64,000 nt of DNA from an uncultured Subdoligranulum sp. (GCA_945830575.1 CALZZE010000003.1:62001-126000), one strand, 5' to 3'; positions 26,033 through 35,170 are shown, counted from the stretch's first letter. Made by a program: numbers and translations. Notes: generated from the sequence alone by a model not told the origin.

Positions 26033-26061
26033 TTGCCTTTTTGCAGCGAACAGGCTATAAT
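26033..26061 (+). promoter_or_regulatory. Promoter of fba
   Basis: TTGCCT and TATAAT lie 17 bases apart, with the -10 about 43 bases before the ATG. Confidence 0.75.
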
Positions 26062-26103
26062 AGAAACAGGACTTCCCCAATTACATTTTAGGAGGAAATG
26101 ACA

Positions 26104-26967
26104 ATGCTGGTAAATGCAACCGAAATGCTGCTGAAGGCCCGTGACGGCCATTACGCCGTGGGTCAGTTCAACATCAACAATCTGGAGTGGACCAAGAGCG
26201 TCCTGCTCACTGCGCAGGAGATGAACAGCCCGGTGATTCTGGGCGTGTCCGAGGGCGCGGGCAAATACATGACCGGTTTCAAGACGGTGGCCGCCATGGT
26301 GAAGGCCATGGACGAGAGCCTGGGCATCACCGTTCCCGTGGCGCTGCATCTGGACCACGGCACCTACGAGGGCGCCAAGGCCTGCATCGAGGCGGGCTTC
26401 ACCTCCATTATGTTTGACGGCAGCCACTATCCCATCGACGAGAACGTGGCCAAGACCACCGAGCTGGTCGCGCTGGCCCATGAGAACGGCCTGTCCATCG
26501 AGGCGGAGGTCGGCTCCATCGGCGGCGAGGAGGACGGCGTCATCGGCGCCGGCGAAGTGGCCGATCCCGCCGAGTGCGCCAAGATCACCGCGCTGGGCAT
26601 TGATTTCCTGGCTGCCGGCATCGGCAATATCCATGGCAAGTACCCCGCCAACTGGAAGGGTCTGGACTTCGAGGCGCTGGACAAGATCCACGCCGCCACC
26701 GACAACATTCCTCTGGTGCTGCACGGCGGCACCGGCATCCCCGCCGACATGATCAAGAAGGCCATCAGCCTGGGCGTGTCCAAGATCAACGTGAACACCG
26801 AGTGCCAGCTGAGCTTTGCCGCCGCCACCCGCGAGTACATCGAGGCCGGCAAGGACCAGCAGGGCAAGGGCTTTGACCCCCGCAAGCTGCTGGCTCCCGG
26901 CGCCGAGGCCATCAAGGCCACCGTCCGCGAGAAGATCGAGCTGTTCGGCTCCGCCAACAAGGCGTAA
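26104..26967 (+). CDS. fba: Class II fructose-1,6-bisphosphate aldolase
   Basis: This 287-residue protein is a clear zinc-dependent FBP aldolase: NATEMLLKARDGHYAVGQFNINN at the start, then HLDHGTYEGAK with catalytic Asp84 and zinc ligand His85, and the FDGSHYPIDEN and SIEAEVGSIGGEEDG loops. LVLHGGTGIPADMIKKAI carries a further zinc histidine, and KINVNTECQ closes the phosphate site. It splits fructose-1,6-bisphosphate to glyceraldehyde-3-P and DHAP in glycolysis. ATG 26104 has proper spacing to AGGAGG; the ATG at 26098 is only 2-3 bases from it. It is a single gene with a strong promoter and terminator, consistent with high expression. Confidence 0.97.
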   Translation: MLVNATEMLLKARDGHYAVGQFNINNLEWTKSVLLTAQEMNSPVILGVSEGAGKYMTGFKTVAAMVKAMDESLGITVPVALHLDHGTYEGAKACIEAGFTSIMFDGSHYPIDENVAKTTELVALAHENGLSIEAEVGSIGGEEDGVIGAGEVADPAECAKITALGIDFLAAGIGNIHGKYPANWKGLDFEALDKIHAATDNIPLVLHGGTGIPADMIKKAISLGVSKINVNTECQLSFAAATREYIEAGKDQQGKGFDPRKLLAPGAEAIKATVREKIELFGSANKA

Positions 26968-26988
26968 TTTCTCCGCATCATGCAAACT

Positions 26989-27016
26989 GCCCCCGGCCGC
27001 AAGGCCGGGGGCTTTG
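26989..27016 (+). terminator. Terminator after fba
   Basis: A 10-bp perfect GC stem GCCCCCGGCC/GGCCGGGGGC has a GCAA loop and is followed by TTTGT. It may also serve the converging ABC operon. Confidence 0.8.
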
Positions 27017-27025
27017 TGCTGTGAT

Positions 27026-27766
27026 TCAGTTTGCCCGGAAGCGGGAGAGGAACTCCTGCGTGCGGGCCTGCTGGGGATGATTGAACAGCTCCTGCGGAGC
27101 GCCCTGCTCGCAGATGACGCCGTCCGCCATGAACACCACATGGTTGCTCACATCCCGGGCGAAAGCCATCTCGTGGGTCACCACCAGCATGGTCATGCCG
27201 TTTTTCGCAAGGTCCTGCATGACGGACAGCACCTCGCCCACCATCTCGGGGTCGAGAGCGGAGGTCGGCTCGTCAAACAGCAGCACCTCCGGCTCCATGG
27301 CCAGTGCGCGGGCAATGGCCACGCGCTGCTTCTGGCCGCCGGAGAGCTGCCGGGGCCGGGCGTTGATGTAGGGGGCCATGCCCACCTGCTCCAGATACCG
27401 CATAGCGTTGGCGCGGGCGTCCTCCTTGTGCTTTTTCAGCACCTTGATCTGGCCCACCATGCAGTTTTCCAGCACCGTCATGTTGTTGAATAGGTTGAAG
27501 GACTGGAACACCATGCCCACCTTGGCCCGGTAGGCGGTGGCGTCGTAGCCGCGGGCGGTGATGTCGGTGCCGTGGAACAGCACCTCGCCGGAGGTGGGCG
27601 TTTCCAGCAGGTTAATACAGCGCAGAAGCGTGGATTTTCCCGAACCGGACGCGCCGATAATGCTGGTCACATCGCCGGGACGCACCGTGAAATCAATGTC
27701 CCGCAGCACCACGTTGGCGCCGAAGGCCTTGGAGAGGTGACGCACCTCCAAAATCGAATCAGACAT
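27026..27766 (-). CDS. Lysine ABC transporter, ATP-binding protein
   Basis: At 246 residues this is a polar amino-acid ABC ATPase: Walker [10 protein letters not shown]-loop MVFQSFNLF, signature [15 protein letters not shown], Walker [15 protein letters not shown] and the H-loop VVTHEM. It powers import through the permease encoded just upstream, whose stop overlaps its start by 8 bases. It is the third gene of a substrate-binding/permease/ATPase operon led by a lysine riboswitch, so lysine (or a close cationic amino acid) is the expected substrate. Confidence 0.93.
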   Translation of the reverse strand: MSDSILEVRHLSKAFGANVVLRDIDFTVRPGDVTSIIGASGSGKSTLLRCINLLETPTSGEVLFHGTDITARGYDATAYRAKVGMVFQSFNLFNNMTVLENCMVGQIKVLKKHKEDARANAMRYLEQVGMAPYINARPRQLSGGQKQRVAIARALAMEPEVLLFDEPTSALDPEMVGEVLSVMQDLAKNGMTMLVVTHEMAFARDVSNHVVFMADGVICEQGAPQELFNHPQQARTQEFLSRFRAN

Positions 27767-28613
27767 GGGTCATACCTCCGTCCTTGGTCTCCAGATTCCG
27801 CTCCAGCAGGTCCTCCGGCTGCTTGGGATGGTTGTAGGTGCCTGCGGTGGTGGCCAGCGGGTCGGTGCGCACCAGCTCATAGCTGTCGCTGCCGTCCATC
27901 AACTTTTCCAGCCGCCGCAGCAGGAAGGAGGCAACCAGTGTCATGCACAGATAGCCGATCATCTCGATGGTGGCGGAGGGAAAATACATCAGATTGACAC
28001 CCACGATGTTGCGGTGGGTCGCGAAAAATTCTATAAACCCGATGACGAACATCACCGAGGTATCCTTGATGTTGATGATGAAGTTGTTGCCGATCTGCGG
28101 AATGATGTTGCGGATGGCCTGCGGCAGAATGACGCTGGTCATGGTCTGCACGTGGTTCATGCCGATGGCCTTGGCACCCTCGGTCTGGCCAGGGTCAATG
28201 GAAATGATGCCGCCGCGCACCGACTCCGCCATGTAGGCGCCGGTGTTGATGGACACTACAATGAGCGCACACAGCCAGATGCCGGAGTTGCCCTTGAAGG
28301 GGTTGACCCCGGTGAAATAGGGAATTCCGTAGAAGATGAACACCGCCTGCAGCACCATGGGCGTGCCGCGGAACACCTCCACGTAGATGCGCACCACGAT
28401 CCGCACCAGCTTGAGAACCAGCCGCTTGGCCAGCGGGTCCCGGGGGGTGTAGGGAATGGTGTTGAGAATGCCGCACAGCAGGCCGATCAGACAGCCGATA
28501 AAGGTGGCGGCCACCGCCAGAATCAGCGTGTTGCTCACGCCTTTGAGGTAGGACGGCGCATAGGCGGCCCACAGCCGCGCAATATCGCTGCCCAGAGAGA
28601 TCAGCCGTTCCAT
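27759..28613 (-). CDS. Lysine ABC transporter, permease
   Basis: This 284-residue permease belongs to the His/Glu/Gln/Arg/opine (HEQRO) family. It has about five helices, an N-terminal [20 protein letters not shown], the [11 protein letters not shown] motif typical of amino-acid permeases, and the cytoplasmic [25 protein letters not shown] loop that contacts the ATPase. ATG 28613 follows AAAGGAG. The C-terminal 50 residues are hydrophilic. Specificity for lysine is inferred from the upstream riboswitch. Confidence 0.92.
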   Translation of the reverse strand: MERLISLGSDIARLWAAYAPSYLKGVSNTLILAVAATFIGCLIGLLCGILNTIPYTPRDPLAKRLVLKLVRIVVRIYVEVFRGTPMVLQAVFIFYGIPYFTGVNPFKGNSGIWLCALIVVSINTGAYMAESVRGGIISIDPGQTEGAKAIGMNHVQTMTSVILPQAIRNIIPQIGNNFIINIKDTSVMFVIGFIEFFATHRNIVGVNLMYFPSATIEMIGYLCMTLVASFLLRRLEKLMDGSDSYELVRTDPLATTAGTYNHPKQPEDLLERNLETKDGGMTHV

Positions 28614-28632
28614 ACGGGGCTCCTTTCAAACA

Positions 28633-29532
28633 TCAGATAGAGGGCTGCACAGAGATGGCCTCGTCCATGACGGCGTTGAAGTCGTCAGCGGTCATGCCGG
28701 ACAGAACGCCGTCCATGGCATCCTTCAAAGCGGTGTTGCCCTTGGCAACAGAGATGCCGATGTTGATCTCGCCCTCGTCCACCTGAAAGTCATCCTCGCT
28801 GCCGGAGAAGTCCAGAATGGTCAGGTCGGGGTAGGTGGCGCAGGCGCCCATGGCGGTGGGCATATCGGTGCAGATGAAGTCCACGGTGCCGCTCTCCACG
28901 GCCATGATCATGGCGGGAGCGGTCTCGGCCTGAGTCTGGATGTCCGCGCCGGGGATCTGAGGCAGGCAGGAATCATACCAGATGGTGCCGGTCTGGGCGG
29001 TGCAGGTGCCGGTCAGGTTGGAGATGCCGGTGGCGGCGGCCTGCGCGCTGTCCGCCTTGGTGACGCAGACGATGGAGGCATAGAAGTAGGGGCCGGCCAT
29101 GTCCACCTCGGCCAGACGCGCCTCAGTCATGGACTGACCGGCGATGACCGCGTCAATGGTGCCGGCGTTCAGGGCGGGGGTCAGGCCGTCCCACTCGATG
29201 GCCATGATTTCCAGCTCCCAGCCGTAGGTCTCGCAGATCTTCTTGGCGACCATCACGTCGTAGCCGTTGGCGTAGGAGCCGGGGTTGTTGACGATGGGCA
29301 CCGCGCCGTTGGAATCGTCGGCCTGCGTCCAGTTGTAGGGGGCGTAGGCGCACTCCATGCCAACGGTCAGCACGCCGTCCTCCACGCCGGGGATGGCGTC
29401 GGCGGCGGCTTCGCCGGAGGTTGCCTCGGTGGAGGCCGCCTCAGAGGGGGCGGTGGAGGCGGTGGCGCCGCAGCCGGCCAGAGAGAGCATCATGGCCGCG
29501 GACAGCAGCAGGGCAGGGATGGATTTTTTCAT
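28633..29532 (-). CDS. Lysine ABC transporter, substrate-binding lipoprotein
   Basis: This 299-residue protein begins with a lipoprotein signal (MKKSIPALLLSAAMMLSLAGC, lipobox LAGC) and a Ser/Thr/Ala/Glu-rich linker. A family-3 solute-binding domain follows: LTVGMECAYAPYNW near the start, YDVMVAKKICETYGWELEIM, then GLTPALNAGTIDAVIAGQSMTEAR. It would be tethered outside the membrane and deliver the amino acid to the permease. The ATG follows AAAGGTG. It is the first gene after the lysine riboswitch and terminator. Confidence 0.93.
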   Translation of the reverse strand: MKKSIPALLLSAAMMLSLAGCGATASTAPSEAASTEATSGEAAADAIPGVEDGVLTVGMECAYAPYNWTQADDSNGAVPIVNNPGSYANGYDVMVAKKICETYGWELEIMAIEWDGLTPALNAGTIDAVIAGQSMTEARLAEVDMAGPYFYASIVCVTKADSAQAAATGISNLTGTCTAQTGTIWYDSCLPQIPGADIQTQAETAPAMIMAVESGTVDFICTDMPTAMGACATYPDLTILDFSGSEDDFQVDEGEINIGISVAKGNTALKDAMDGVLSGMTADDFNAVMDEAISVQPSI

Positions 29533-29561
29533 TGTACTTCACCTTTCTTTTTACGTTTCCC

Positions 29562-29605
29562 AAAATAAAAGCCATGAACCACCCGGCACAGGGTACGTTC
29601 ATGGC
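29562..29605 (-). terminator. Terminator arm of the lysine riboswitch
   Basis: On the minus strand GCCATGAAC (29605-29597) pairs perfectly with GTTCATGGC (29579-29571), followed by TTTTATTTT. It lies between the aptamer and the lysine-binding-protein gene, so it is the expression platform that stops transcription when lysine is bound. Confidence 0.88.
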
Positions 29606-29632
29606 AAAAGGACAATAGAAACCGCCTTGTGT

Positions 29633-29798
29633 CATGATAGCGCTCCACACCAAGGTGACAGTCCAACGGATGTTTTCCGCTGGCCCAGGCAGACCCGCCC
29701 GTGCGGACAGAGTCCCCTTCGGCAAAAGTCCCTTTCCCGCAGGTCGGTCGCACGCCTTTGTGCCCCGCGGTACTGATGACTTCCGCACCTCTATCATG
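29633..29798 (-). promoter_or_regulatory. Lysine riboswitch (L-box)
   Basis: The minus-strand leader has the L-box core in order: GATAGAGGTGCGG, AGTA, AAAGGGAC, GCCGAAGGGG, GGGTCTGC, CCGTTGGACTGTCAC and GTGGAGCGCTATC. The closing helix P1 pairs CATGATAG (29798-29791) with CTATCATG (29640-29633) without a mismatch. Lysine binding stabilises this fold and favours the downstream terminator. It sits between the TTGACG/TACTAT promoter and the ABC transporter operon, which assigns that operon to lysine. Confidence 0.95.
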
Positions 29799-29813
29799 CT
29801 TGTATACTCGTTG

Positions 29814-29842
29814 ATAGTAGCACGATTTTGCGGTTCCGTCAA
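29814..29842 (-). promoter_or_regulatory. Promoter of the lysine ABC operon
   Basis: On the minus strand TTGACG (29842-29837) and TACTAT (29819-29814) are 17 bases apart, 16 bases before the riboswitch. Confidence 0.75.
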
Positions 29843-29880
29843 GGGGGAACCACGAATTAGCAAGAAATTTGTAAACTTTT

Positions 29881-30354
29881 TCACAGCATGCAGCGCATGG
29901 TGCGGGTGGCCTCCACGAAATCGTGGCTTTCGTACAGGGCGATGGCGGCGTCGTTCTGGGACAGCACATTCAGTTCCAGATATTCCAGCCGCCGGTCTCT
30001 GGCCCAGCGCTTGGCGGCGGCCACCAACTGACTGCCGATGCCCTGCCCCCGCCATTCGGGAGCCACCACAAGGTCGCACAATTCGGCGTACCGGTGAGGC
30101 AGCAGGGCACTGAAGGAGGGCGTCCACCCGGCGTAGGCCACCAGCACAAAGCCCACGGTGCGCCCCTCCGCCTGCGCCAGCACAAAGCTGGCGTCGGTGC
30201 GTGCCAGCGTTTTGAGCAGCTCGGCCTCGCTGCGCGGTGCGGCGCAGAAAAATTCCGGCTGCAGCTCCACCATCGCTTCGTCCAGCGTGCGGTACAGCGC
30301 CAGAATGTCCGGCAGGTCGCTTTCCACGGCGTTGCGGAACCGAATCTCCGGCAT
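29881..30354 (-). CDS. GNAT-family N-acetyltransferase
   Basis: This 157-residue protein has the GNAT fold pattern: EIRFRNAVESDLPDILALY at the start, ELCDLVVAPEWRGQGIGSQL as motif A (the R/Q-G-x-G-x-G/A acetyl-CoA loop), and LELNVLSQNDAAIALYESHDF as motif B with the usual Asn and Tyr. It transfers an acetyl group to an unknown amine. ATG 30354 follows AAAGGGGGC; the longer frame upstream is not family-like. It is the last minus-strand gene before the lysine operon promoter, and no clear terminator is seen after it. Confidence 0.88.
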   Translation of the reverse strand: MPEIRFRNAVESDLPDILALYRTLDEAMVELQPEFFCAAPRSEAELLKTLARTDASFVLAQAEGRTVGFVLVAYAGWTPSFSALLPHRYAELCDLVVAPEWRGQGIGSQLVAAAKRWARDRRLEYLELNVLSQNDAAIALYESHDFVEATRTMRCML

Positions 30355-30373
30355 ACAAAAGCCCCCTTTATCC

Positions 30374-30403
30374 AAAACAGGCGGACGCACTGCGCCCGCC
30401 TGT
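30374..30403 (-). terminator. Weak terminator between the 77-residue gene and the acetyltransferase gene
   Basis: On the minus strand an ACAGGCGG/CCGCCTGT stem with an 11-base loop ends in TTTT. Confidence 0.5.
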
Positions 30404-30407
30404 CTGC

Positions 30408-30641
30408 TTACTTGATCTCCTGAACGGTGTACTTGAACCCATACTCCTCCTGCAAAGCCTTGACAGCCGGCTCGCAGTCCTCGATGAAGGTGGGGGAGTA
30501 GACGCTCTGGCCGTTGTGGGCCTTCTTGTAATCCTCCACGATCTGGTTCAGCTTGTCCCAGCCCTCATCGGCCCGGGCCTGGTCCATGTCCTGGGGGAAA
30601 TCAATGATAAATTCACGATGCTTGGGAATTCTTGCTTTCAT
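30408..30641 (-). CDS. Small hypothetical protein, 77 residues
   Basis: I do not recognise this protein. It is charged, soluble and mostly helical: KARIPKHREFIIDFPQDMDQ, then a helix with GWDKLNQIVEDYKKA, then EPAVKALQEEYGFKYTVQEI. The ATG follows AGGAGA at proper spacing and the gene sits 18 bases after tatD on the same strand, so it is probably translated as part of the metG-EamA-tatD group. No signal peptide, membrane segment or cysteine pair of note. Confidence 0.7.
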   Translation of the reverse strand: MKARIPKHREFIIDFPQDMDQARADEGWDKLNQIVEDYKKAHNGQSVYSPTFIEDCEPAVKALQEEYGFKYTVQEIK

Positions 30642-30659
30642 AAAAACTTCTCCTCTATA

Positions 30660-31475
30660 TCATTTTTTCGATGCGTTCACATCGGAAAAGCAGTAGATGC
30701 GCCGCGCGTTGGCGGCGGTGATGTCCAGCACGGTCTGGGCGTCGGTGTCCCACAGCGCGGCGATGGTCTCGGCCACAAAGGCAATGTTGCGGCTGTCGTT
30801 GCGCTGGCCCCGCACCGGGGTGGGGGACATATAGGGGCAGTCGGTCTCCAGCACGGCGGCCTCCCGGGGGATGGCCTGCAGCACCTTGGCGGCCCGCTTG
30901 GCACCCTTGTAGGTCACCGCGCCGCCAAAGCCCAGCGCCAGCCCCTGCCCGGTGAGCCGCACCGCATCCTCGGCGCTGCCGCTGTAACAGTGCAGCACCC
31001 CTTTCGGTTTGTAGTGCCGCAGCAGTTCATACATTTCCCCGTGGGCCTCCCGGTCATGGATGGAACAGGGCAGTCCCAATTCCGCCGCCAGCTGCAGCTG
31101 AGCTTCAAACAGATCCAGCTGGGCCTGCAGGGGCACCGGCCAGTGCTTGTCCAGCCCGATCTCGCCCACCGCCGCCACGGCGGGGTCATCAAACAGGGGG
31201 CGCAGCGCGTCCAGCTCGGCCCGCCAGTCGCCGTGATACACCGCCACTGTGGCGGCGTCCTCCTCGATGAGGCTTTCCGGATGGATGCCCACCGCCGCCC
31301 GCACAAAGGGGTAGCGGTGCGCCAGCGCCACCGCGGCGGGCGCGTCCCCGGAATGGGTGGCGCACTCCAACACACCGGCCACGCCGCCCGCAGGCAGTGC
31401 CGTCAGCAGTTCGTCCCGGTCAGCGTCAAACTGATGGGAGCCGTAATGGGCATGGGTGTCGTAAATGTTGTTCAT
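30660..31475 (-). CDS. tatD: TatD-family metal-dependent hydrolase
   Basis: This 271-residue protein has TatD metal ligands: the DTHAHYG start (His8 and His10), VGEIGLDKHW in the middle with the conserved Glu, SIHDREAH, LHCYSGSAEDA and the C-terminal LETDCPYMSP. The family are 3'-5' DNases or metal-dependent hydrolases acting in the cytoplasm. The ATG overlaps the EamA stop by 4 bases (ATGA), giving translational coupling in the metG group. TatD genes often follow metG in Firmicutes, which supports the assignment. Confidence 0.93.
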   Translation of the reverse strand: MNNIYDTHAHYGSHQFDADRDELLTALPAGGVAGVLECATHSGDAPAAVALAHRYPFVRAAVGIHPESLIEEDAATVAVYHGDWRAELDALRPLFDDPAVAAVGEIGLDKHWPVPLQAQLDLFEAQLQLAAELGLPCSIHDREAHGEMYELLRHYKPKGVLHCYSGSAEDAVRLTGQGLALGFGGAVTYKGAKRAAKVLQAIPREAAVLETDCPYMSPTPVRGQRNDSRNIAFVAETIAALWDTDAQTVLDITAANARRIYCFSDVNASKK

Positions 31476-32410
31476 GCTTTTTTCGGTTTGTTCACAAGGA
31501 AGATGCCGAGGCAGACCAGTGCCAGCGCGGCAATGTACTGTACCTCAAACAGCGGTTCGCCGTTGAGCACCGCCGACAGCAGCACATTGATGATGGGGAT
31601 GAGCAGCCCGAACACCGCAATGCGGGAGACCGGGTTGTTTTTCATCAGCAGCGCCCACAGCACGTAGCCCGCGCCGGAAATAAACGCCAGAAACAGCAGC
31701 ACCGGCACGGCGCCCGCGCTTTCGGGACGCAGCCGTCCGCCCTGCGCAAGGCCCATGACCAGCAGCACCAGACCGCCCACGCCCAGATTCAGCGTACACA
31801 CGGCAAAGCTGTCGGCCTTTTTGTTGACGGCCTTGTTGATGGGGCCTGCCCCCGCAAAAATGGCAGAGGCAATGAGCATGCAGGCCATGCCCCACGGACT
31901 GCCGCCGCCCTCGGTGCCCAGAAAGGCCACCAGCACGCCGGCAAAGCCCAGCACACAGCCCAGCGCCTTGCGGGTGGTCATGCGGTCAGACGCGCCGTAC
32001 AAAAAGTGCGCCAGAATGACCCCCATAAAGCTTTGGGTGGAGTTCAGGATGCCGCCCATGGCCCCTGTCAGGTAGGCCACGGCGGTGTAGTAGAAAAAGT
32101 ATTGGGCGGTGGTCTGCCACAGGCCCAGCCCGCAGCATTCCGCCAGAACCCGGCCGGTGGGCAGCGGCATCAGGCGGCGCTGCAGGGCGCAGCCGCACAG
32201 GTACACCAGCAGTGCGCCCATCATAAACCGCACACCGGCAAAGCACATGATGGAGGCGGTGTCGGCGGAGTCGATCTGGAACAGCCGGTAGCCCATCTTG
32301 ATGAAGGGGAACGCGGAGCCCCACAGAACATTGCACAGCACGGCCAGCACAACGGCCGCGGCAGGGTTGGAAAACAGGGAATCAAGCTTGGATTTTTCCT
32401 GGGTTTGCAA
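31472..32410 (-). CDS. EamA/DMT-family transporter
   Basis: This 312-residue membrane protein has ten hydrophobic helices in two EamA halves: NVLWGSAFPFIKMGY early and FAGAGPINKAVNKKADSFAV at the start of the second half. GYVLWALLMKNNPVSRIAVFGLLIPIINVLLS and a LysLys-rich C-terminus follow. Members export amino acids or other metabolites. The TTG start at 32410 follows AGAAGG by 7 bases and lies 14 bases after the metG stop; the frame runs further upstream only through metG. It sits between metG and tatD in one group. Confidence 0.87.
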   Translation of the reverse strand: MQTQEKSKLDSLFSNPAAAVVLAVLCNVLWGSAFPFIKMGYRLFQIDSADTASIMCFAGVRFMMGALLVYLCGCALQRRLMPLPTGRVLAECCGLGLWQTTAQYFFYYTAVAYLTGAMGGILNSTQSFMGVILAHFLYGASDRMTTRKALGCVLGFAGVLVAFLGTEGGGSPWGMACMLIASAIFAGAGPINKAVNKKADSFAVCTLNLGVGGLVLLVMGLAQGGRLRPESAGAVPVLLFLAFISGAGYVLWALLMKNNPVSRIAVFGLLIPIINVLLSAVLNGEPLFEVQYIAALALVCLGIFLVNKPKKA

Positions 32411-32424
32411 AACGATACCTTCTT

Positions 32425-34407
32425 TTAGTGAATTCTCATGCCCGCCGCAACGGTGTCCGGGTAGAACGCGATGGCGCAGCCGCCGTCCGGCGTATCCGCC
32501 GCCACGATCATGCCCTCGCTCACGTACTTGCCCTTCATCATGGGACGGGGGGCCAGGTTGGCCACGATGCCCACCTTTTTGCCCAGCAGATCCTCCGGCT
32601 TGTACCACTTGGCAATGCCGGACAGGATGCAGCGCTCCCGCTCGCCGTCAAACACGGTCAGATGCAGCAGCTTTTTGCTCTCTTTCATGGTCTCGCAGGC
32701 GCGAACCTCGGCCACGCGCAGCTCCACCTTGCAGAAATCGTCAAAGGAAATTTCCGGCTCATGGTCCTCGATGACTACGGCAGGCTCCTCCTTCTTCTCC
32801 TCGGGAGCGGCGGCAGCCTGTGCGGCTGCCTTCTGTTTGGCGTCCTCCGCCTCCAGATACTCCAGCTCCTTTTTCACGTCAATGCGCGGGAAAATGGCAT
32901 CTCCCTTGTGGACGGTGTAGCTTTCGCGGCCGGCGTCGGCGCGGCCCTCCTGCACCAGAACGTCCAGTTCCTCCGCCGCAAGGCCCAGCTGCTCCGCCAT
33001 TTTGGGGGCGGTGCTGGGCAGGTAGGGCTGCAAATACGCCGCCACCGCATGCAGCGCGGTGCACAGATTGTACAGCACGGTGTTCAGGCGGGGCTTGCCC
33101 TCCGCGCTCTTGGCCAGCACCCAGGGGGCGGTCTCGTCGATATACTTGTTAGCCCGCTGCACCACCTCAAAGATGGCAATGAGCGCGGTGGGAACGTCCA
33201 GCGCCTCCATGGCGGCGTCCACTTTGGCGGGCAGGCCGCGCACAAGGCTCAGCAGCTCTTCGTCCAGCGCATCGGCGGCGGGGGCGTTGGTGACGGTGCC
33301 GCCGAAATATTTCTCGCACATGGCTACCGTGCGGGACAGCAGGTTGCCTAAATCGTTGGCCAGATCGGTGTTGATGCGGGCGATGAGCGCCTCGTTGGTG
33401 AACGCGCCGTCATTGCCGAATGGAACCTCCCGCAGCAGGAAGTAGCGCACCGCGTCCACGCCGTAGCGGTCGCACAGCTTGACCGGGTCCACCACGTTGC
33501 CCTTGGACTTGCTCATCTTGCCGCCGCCCAGCAGCAGCCAGCCGTGGCCGAACACCTTTTTGGGCAGGGGCAGATCCATCGCCATCAGCATGGCGGGCCA
33601 GATGATGGTGTGGAAACGCAGAATCTCCTTGCCCACCATGTGCACATCGGCGGGCCAGAATTTGTCATAATCGTGGTAGGTGTCGTTGCCGTAGCCCAGC
33701 GCGGTGATGTAGTTGGACAGGGCATCGATCCACACATAGATGGTGTGCTTGGGGTCAAAGGGAACCGGGATGCCCCAGGAAACGCTGGTGCGGGAAACGC
33801 AGGTGTCCTGCAGACCCTGCTTGATGAAGGAGATCATCTCATTTTTGCGGGTGGCGGGCTGGATGAAATCCGGGTGATCCTCGTAGTATTGCAGCAGCCG
33901 GTCGGCGTACTTGGAGGTGCGGAAGAAATATGCCTCCTCCTCAGCCTCATAGACCTCGCCGCCGCAGTCGGGGCACTTGCCGTCCTTCAGCTGGGCCTCG
34001 GTCCAGAAGCTTTCGCAGGGCTTGCAGTACATGCCCTTGTAGGTGGATTTGTAGATGTCGCCCTTGTTGTACAGGTCGGTGAAGATTTTCTGCACGCTCT
34101 CAACATGGTAGTCGTCGGTGGTGCGGATGAACCGGTCGTAGCTCACGTCCATGGTCTGCCACAGTTCCTTGACGGTGGCCACGATCTCGTCCACATAGGC
34201 CTTGGGGGTCACGCCCTTGGCGGCGGCCTTGTCCTGAATTTTCTGACCATGCTCGTCGGTACCGGTCAGGAACATGACGTCACAGCCTTGCTTGCGCTTG
34301 TAGCGGGCGAGGGCGTCGCAGGCCACGGTGGTGTAGCTGTGGCCGATGTGCAGCTTGTCGCTGGGGTAATAAATAGGCGTGGTGATGTAGAATTTTTTAT
34401 TTTCCAT
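32425..34407 (-). CDS. metG: Methionyl-tRNA synthetase
   Basis: This 660-residue class I synthetase has the HIGH-type motif as LHIGHSY near residue 18 and KMSKS near residue 297. The Cys4 zinc knuckle is CKPCES ... CPDCGG. An anticodon-binding helical domain follows, then a Lys/Ala/Glu-rich linker, then a C-terminal tRNA-binding domain starting at ISFDDFCKVELRV and ending YPDTVAAGMRIH. It charges tRNA-Met. It lies 30 bases after the racemase gene and leads EamA, tatD and a small gene. No T-box-like leader is visible in the short gap upstream. Confidence 0.97.
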   Translation of the reverse strand: MENKKFYITTPIYYPSDKLHIGHSYTTVACDALARYKRKQGCDVMFLTGTDEHGQKIQDKAAAKGVTPKAYVDEIVATVKELWQTMDVSYDRFIRTTDDYHVESVQKIFTDLYNKGDIYKSTYKGMYCKPCESFWTEAQLKDGKCPDCGGEVYEAEEEAYFFRTSKYADRLLQYYEDHPDFIQPATRKNEMISFIKQGLQDTCVSRTSVSWGIPVPFDPKHTIYVWIDALSNYITALGYGNDTYHDYDKFWPADVHMVGKEILRFHTIIWPAMLMAMDLPLPKKVFGHGWLLLGGGKMSKSKGNVVDPVKLCDRYGVDAVRYFLLREVPFGNDGAFTNEALIARINTDLANDLGNLLSRTVAMCEKYFGGTVTNAPAADALDEELLSLVRGLPAKVDAAMEALDVPTALIAIFEVVQRANKYIDETAPWVLAKSAEGKPRLNTVLYNLCTALHAVAAYLQPYLPSTAPKMAEQLGLAAEELDVLVQEGRADAGRESYTVHKGDAIFPRIDVKKELEYLEAEDAKQKAAAQAAAAPEEKKEEPAVVIEDHEPEISFDDFCKVELRVAEVRACETMKESKKLLHLTVFDGERERCILSGIAKWYKPEDLLGKKVGIVANLAPRPMMKGKYVSEGMIVAADTPDGGCAIAFYPDTVAAGMRIH

Positions 34408-34437
34408 TGGTTTCTTCCTTTCCCAAAACGATACATT

Positions 34438-35145
34438 TCAAAAGCCGATGGGGGTGACGCCGCAGGCCTCCAGCGCGTGGCGGCACAGCACCTCGGTGCT
34501 GTCGATGAAGAAGGGGCCCAGCCCCTCGTCACGCTTGACCAGACTCAGCTCGGTGCAGCCCAGCACCGCCCGGTCGCAGCCCTGTGCGCGCAGGTTTTCC
34601 GCTGCGGCGTTGAACATGCGCATGTCCGCCCGGTGCCCCTGCTTGATCTGGTCATAGATGACGCTCATTACATCCCGCTGGTAGTCCGGCCGGGGCACCG
34701 CCCAGTCGATGCCCGCCTCGCGGCACATCAGCTGGTAGGTCTCGGCCAGCAGGGTGCCGTCGGTGGCAAGGATGCCCAGCTTGGTGCAGCCTGCCGCCTT
34801 GGCCTCCGCCACCGTCAGCCGGGGCATGTTCAGCACCGGCACCGGCAGCGCCGCCGCCAGACGGTCATAGAAATAGTGGGCCGTGTTGCAGGGAATGGCC
34901 AGCACCGTGGCCCCGTAATGCACAAGACTTTCGCCGTCCTGCTGCATCACTGCAAAGGGATCCTCCTCACTCTGGCCCAGCACAAAGGCGGTGCGGTCCG
35001 GCGTGGAGGCGCGGGAGGAGATCACAATGTCGATGTGATCCTGATCCCGCACGGCGGGGGTGTGGTCAATGAGCATCTGGTACAGATAGCAGCTGGCTGC
35101 CGGGCCAAGGCCGCCCAGAATACCCAGCACAGGTTTTTCCGTCAT
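34438..35145 (-). CDS. Aspartate/glutamate racemase family protein
   Basis: At 235 residues this matches the Asp/Glu racemase fold. The start is GILGGLGPAASCYLYQ, the first catalytic cysteine is in LAIPCNTAHYFY and the second in AVLGCTELSL. These two cysteines act as the acid/base pair in cofactor-free racemisation of aspartate or a broader set of amino acids. ATG 35145 follows AAGGAGG by 7 bases; the longer frame begins before the promoter. It is the first gene of the group with metG, EamA, tatD and the small gene, and has its own promoter. Confidence 0.9.
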   Translation of the reverse strand: MTEKPVLGILGGLGPAASCYLYQMLIDHTPAVRDQDHIDIVISSRASTPDRTAFVLGQSEEDPFAVMQQDGESLVHYGATVLAIPCNTAHYFYDRLAAALPVPVLNMPRLTVAEAKAAGCTKLGILATDGTLLAETYQLMCREAGIDWAVPRPDYQRDVMSVIYDQIKQGHRADMRMFNAAAENLRAQGCDRAVLGCTELSLVKRDEGLGPFFIDSTEVLCRHALEACGVTPIGF

Positions 35146-35170
35146 GGCACACACCTCCTTATATCCTTCT

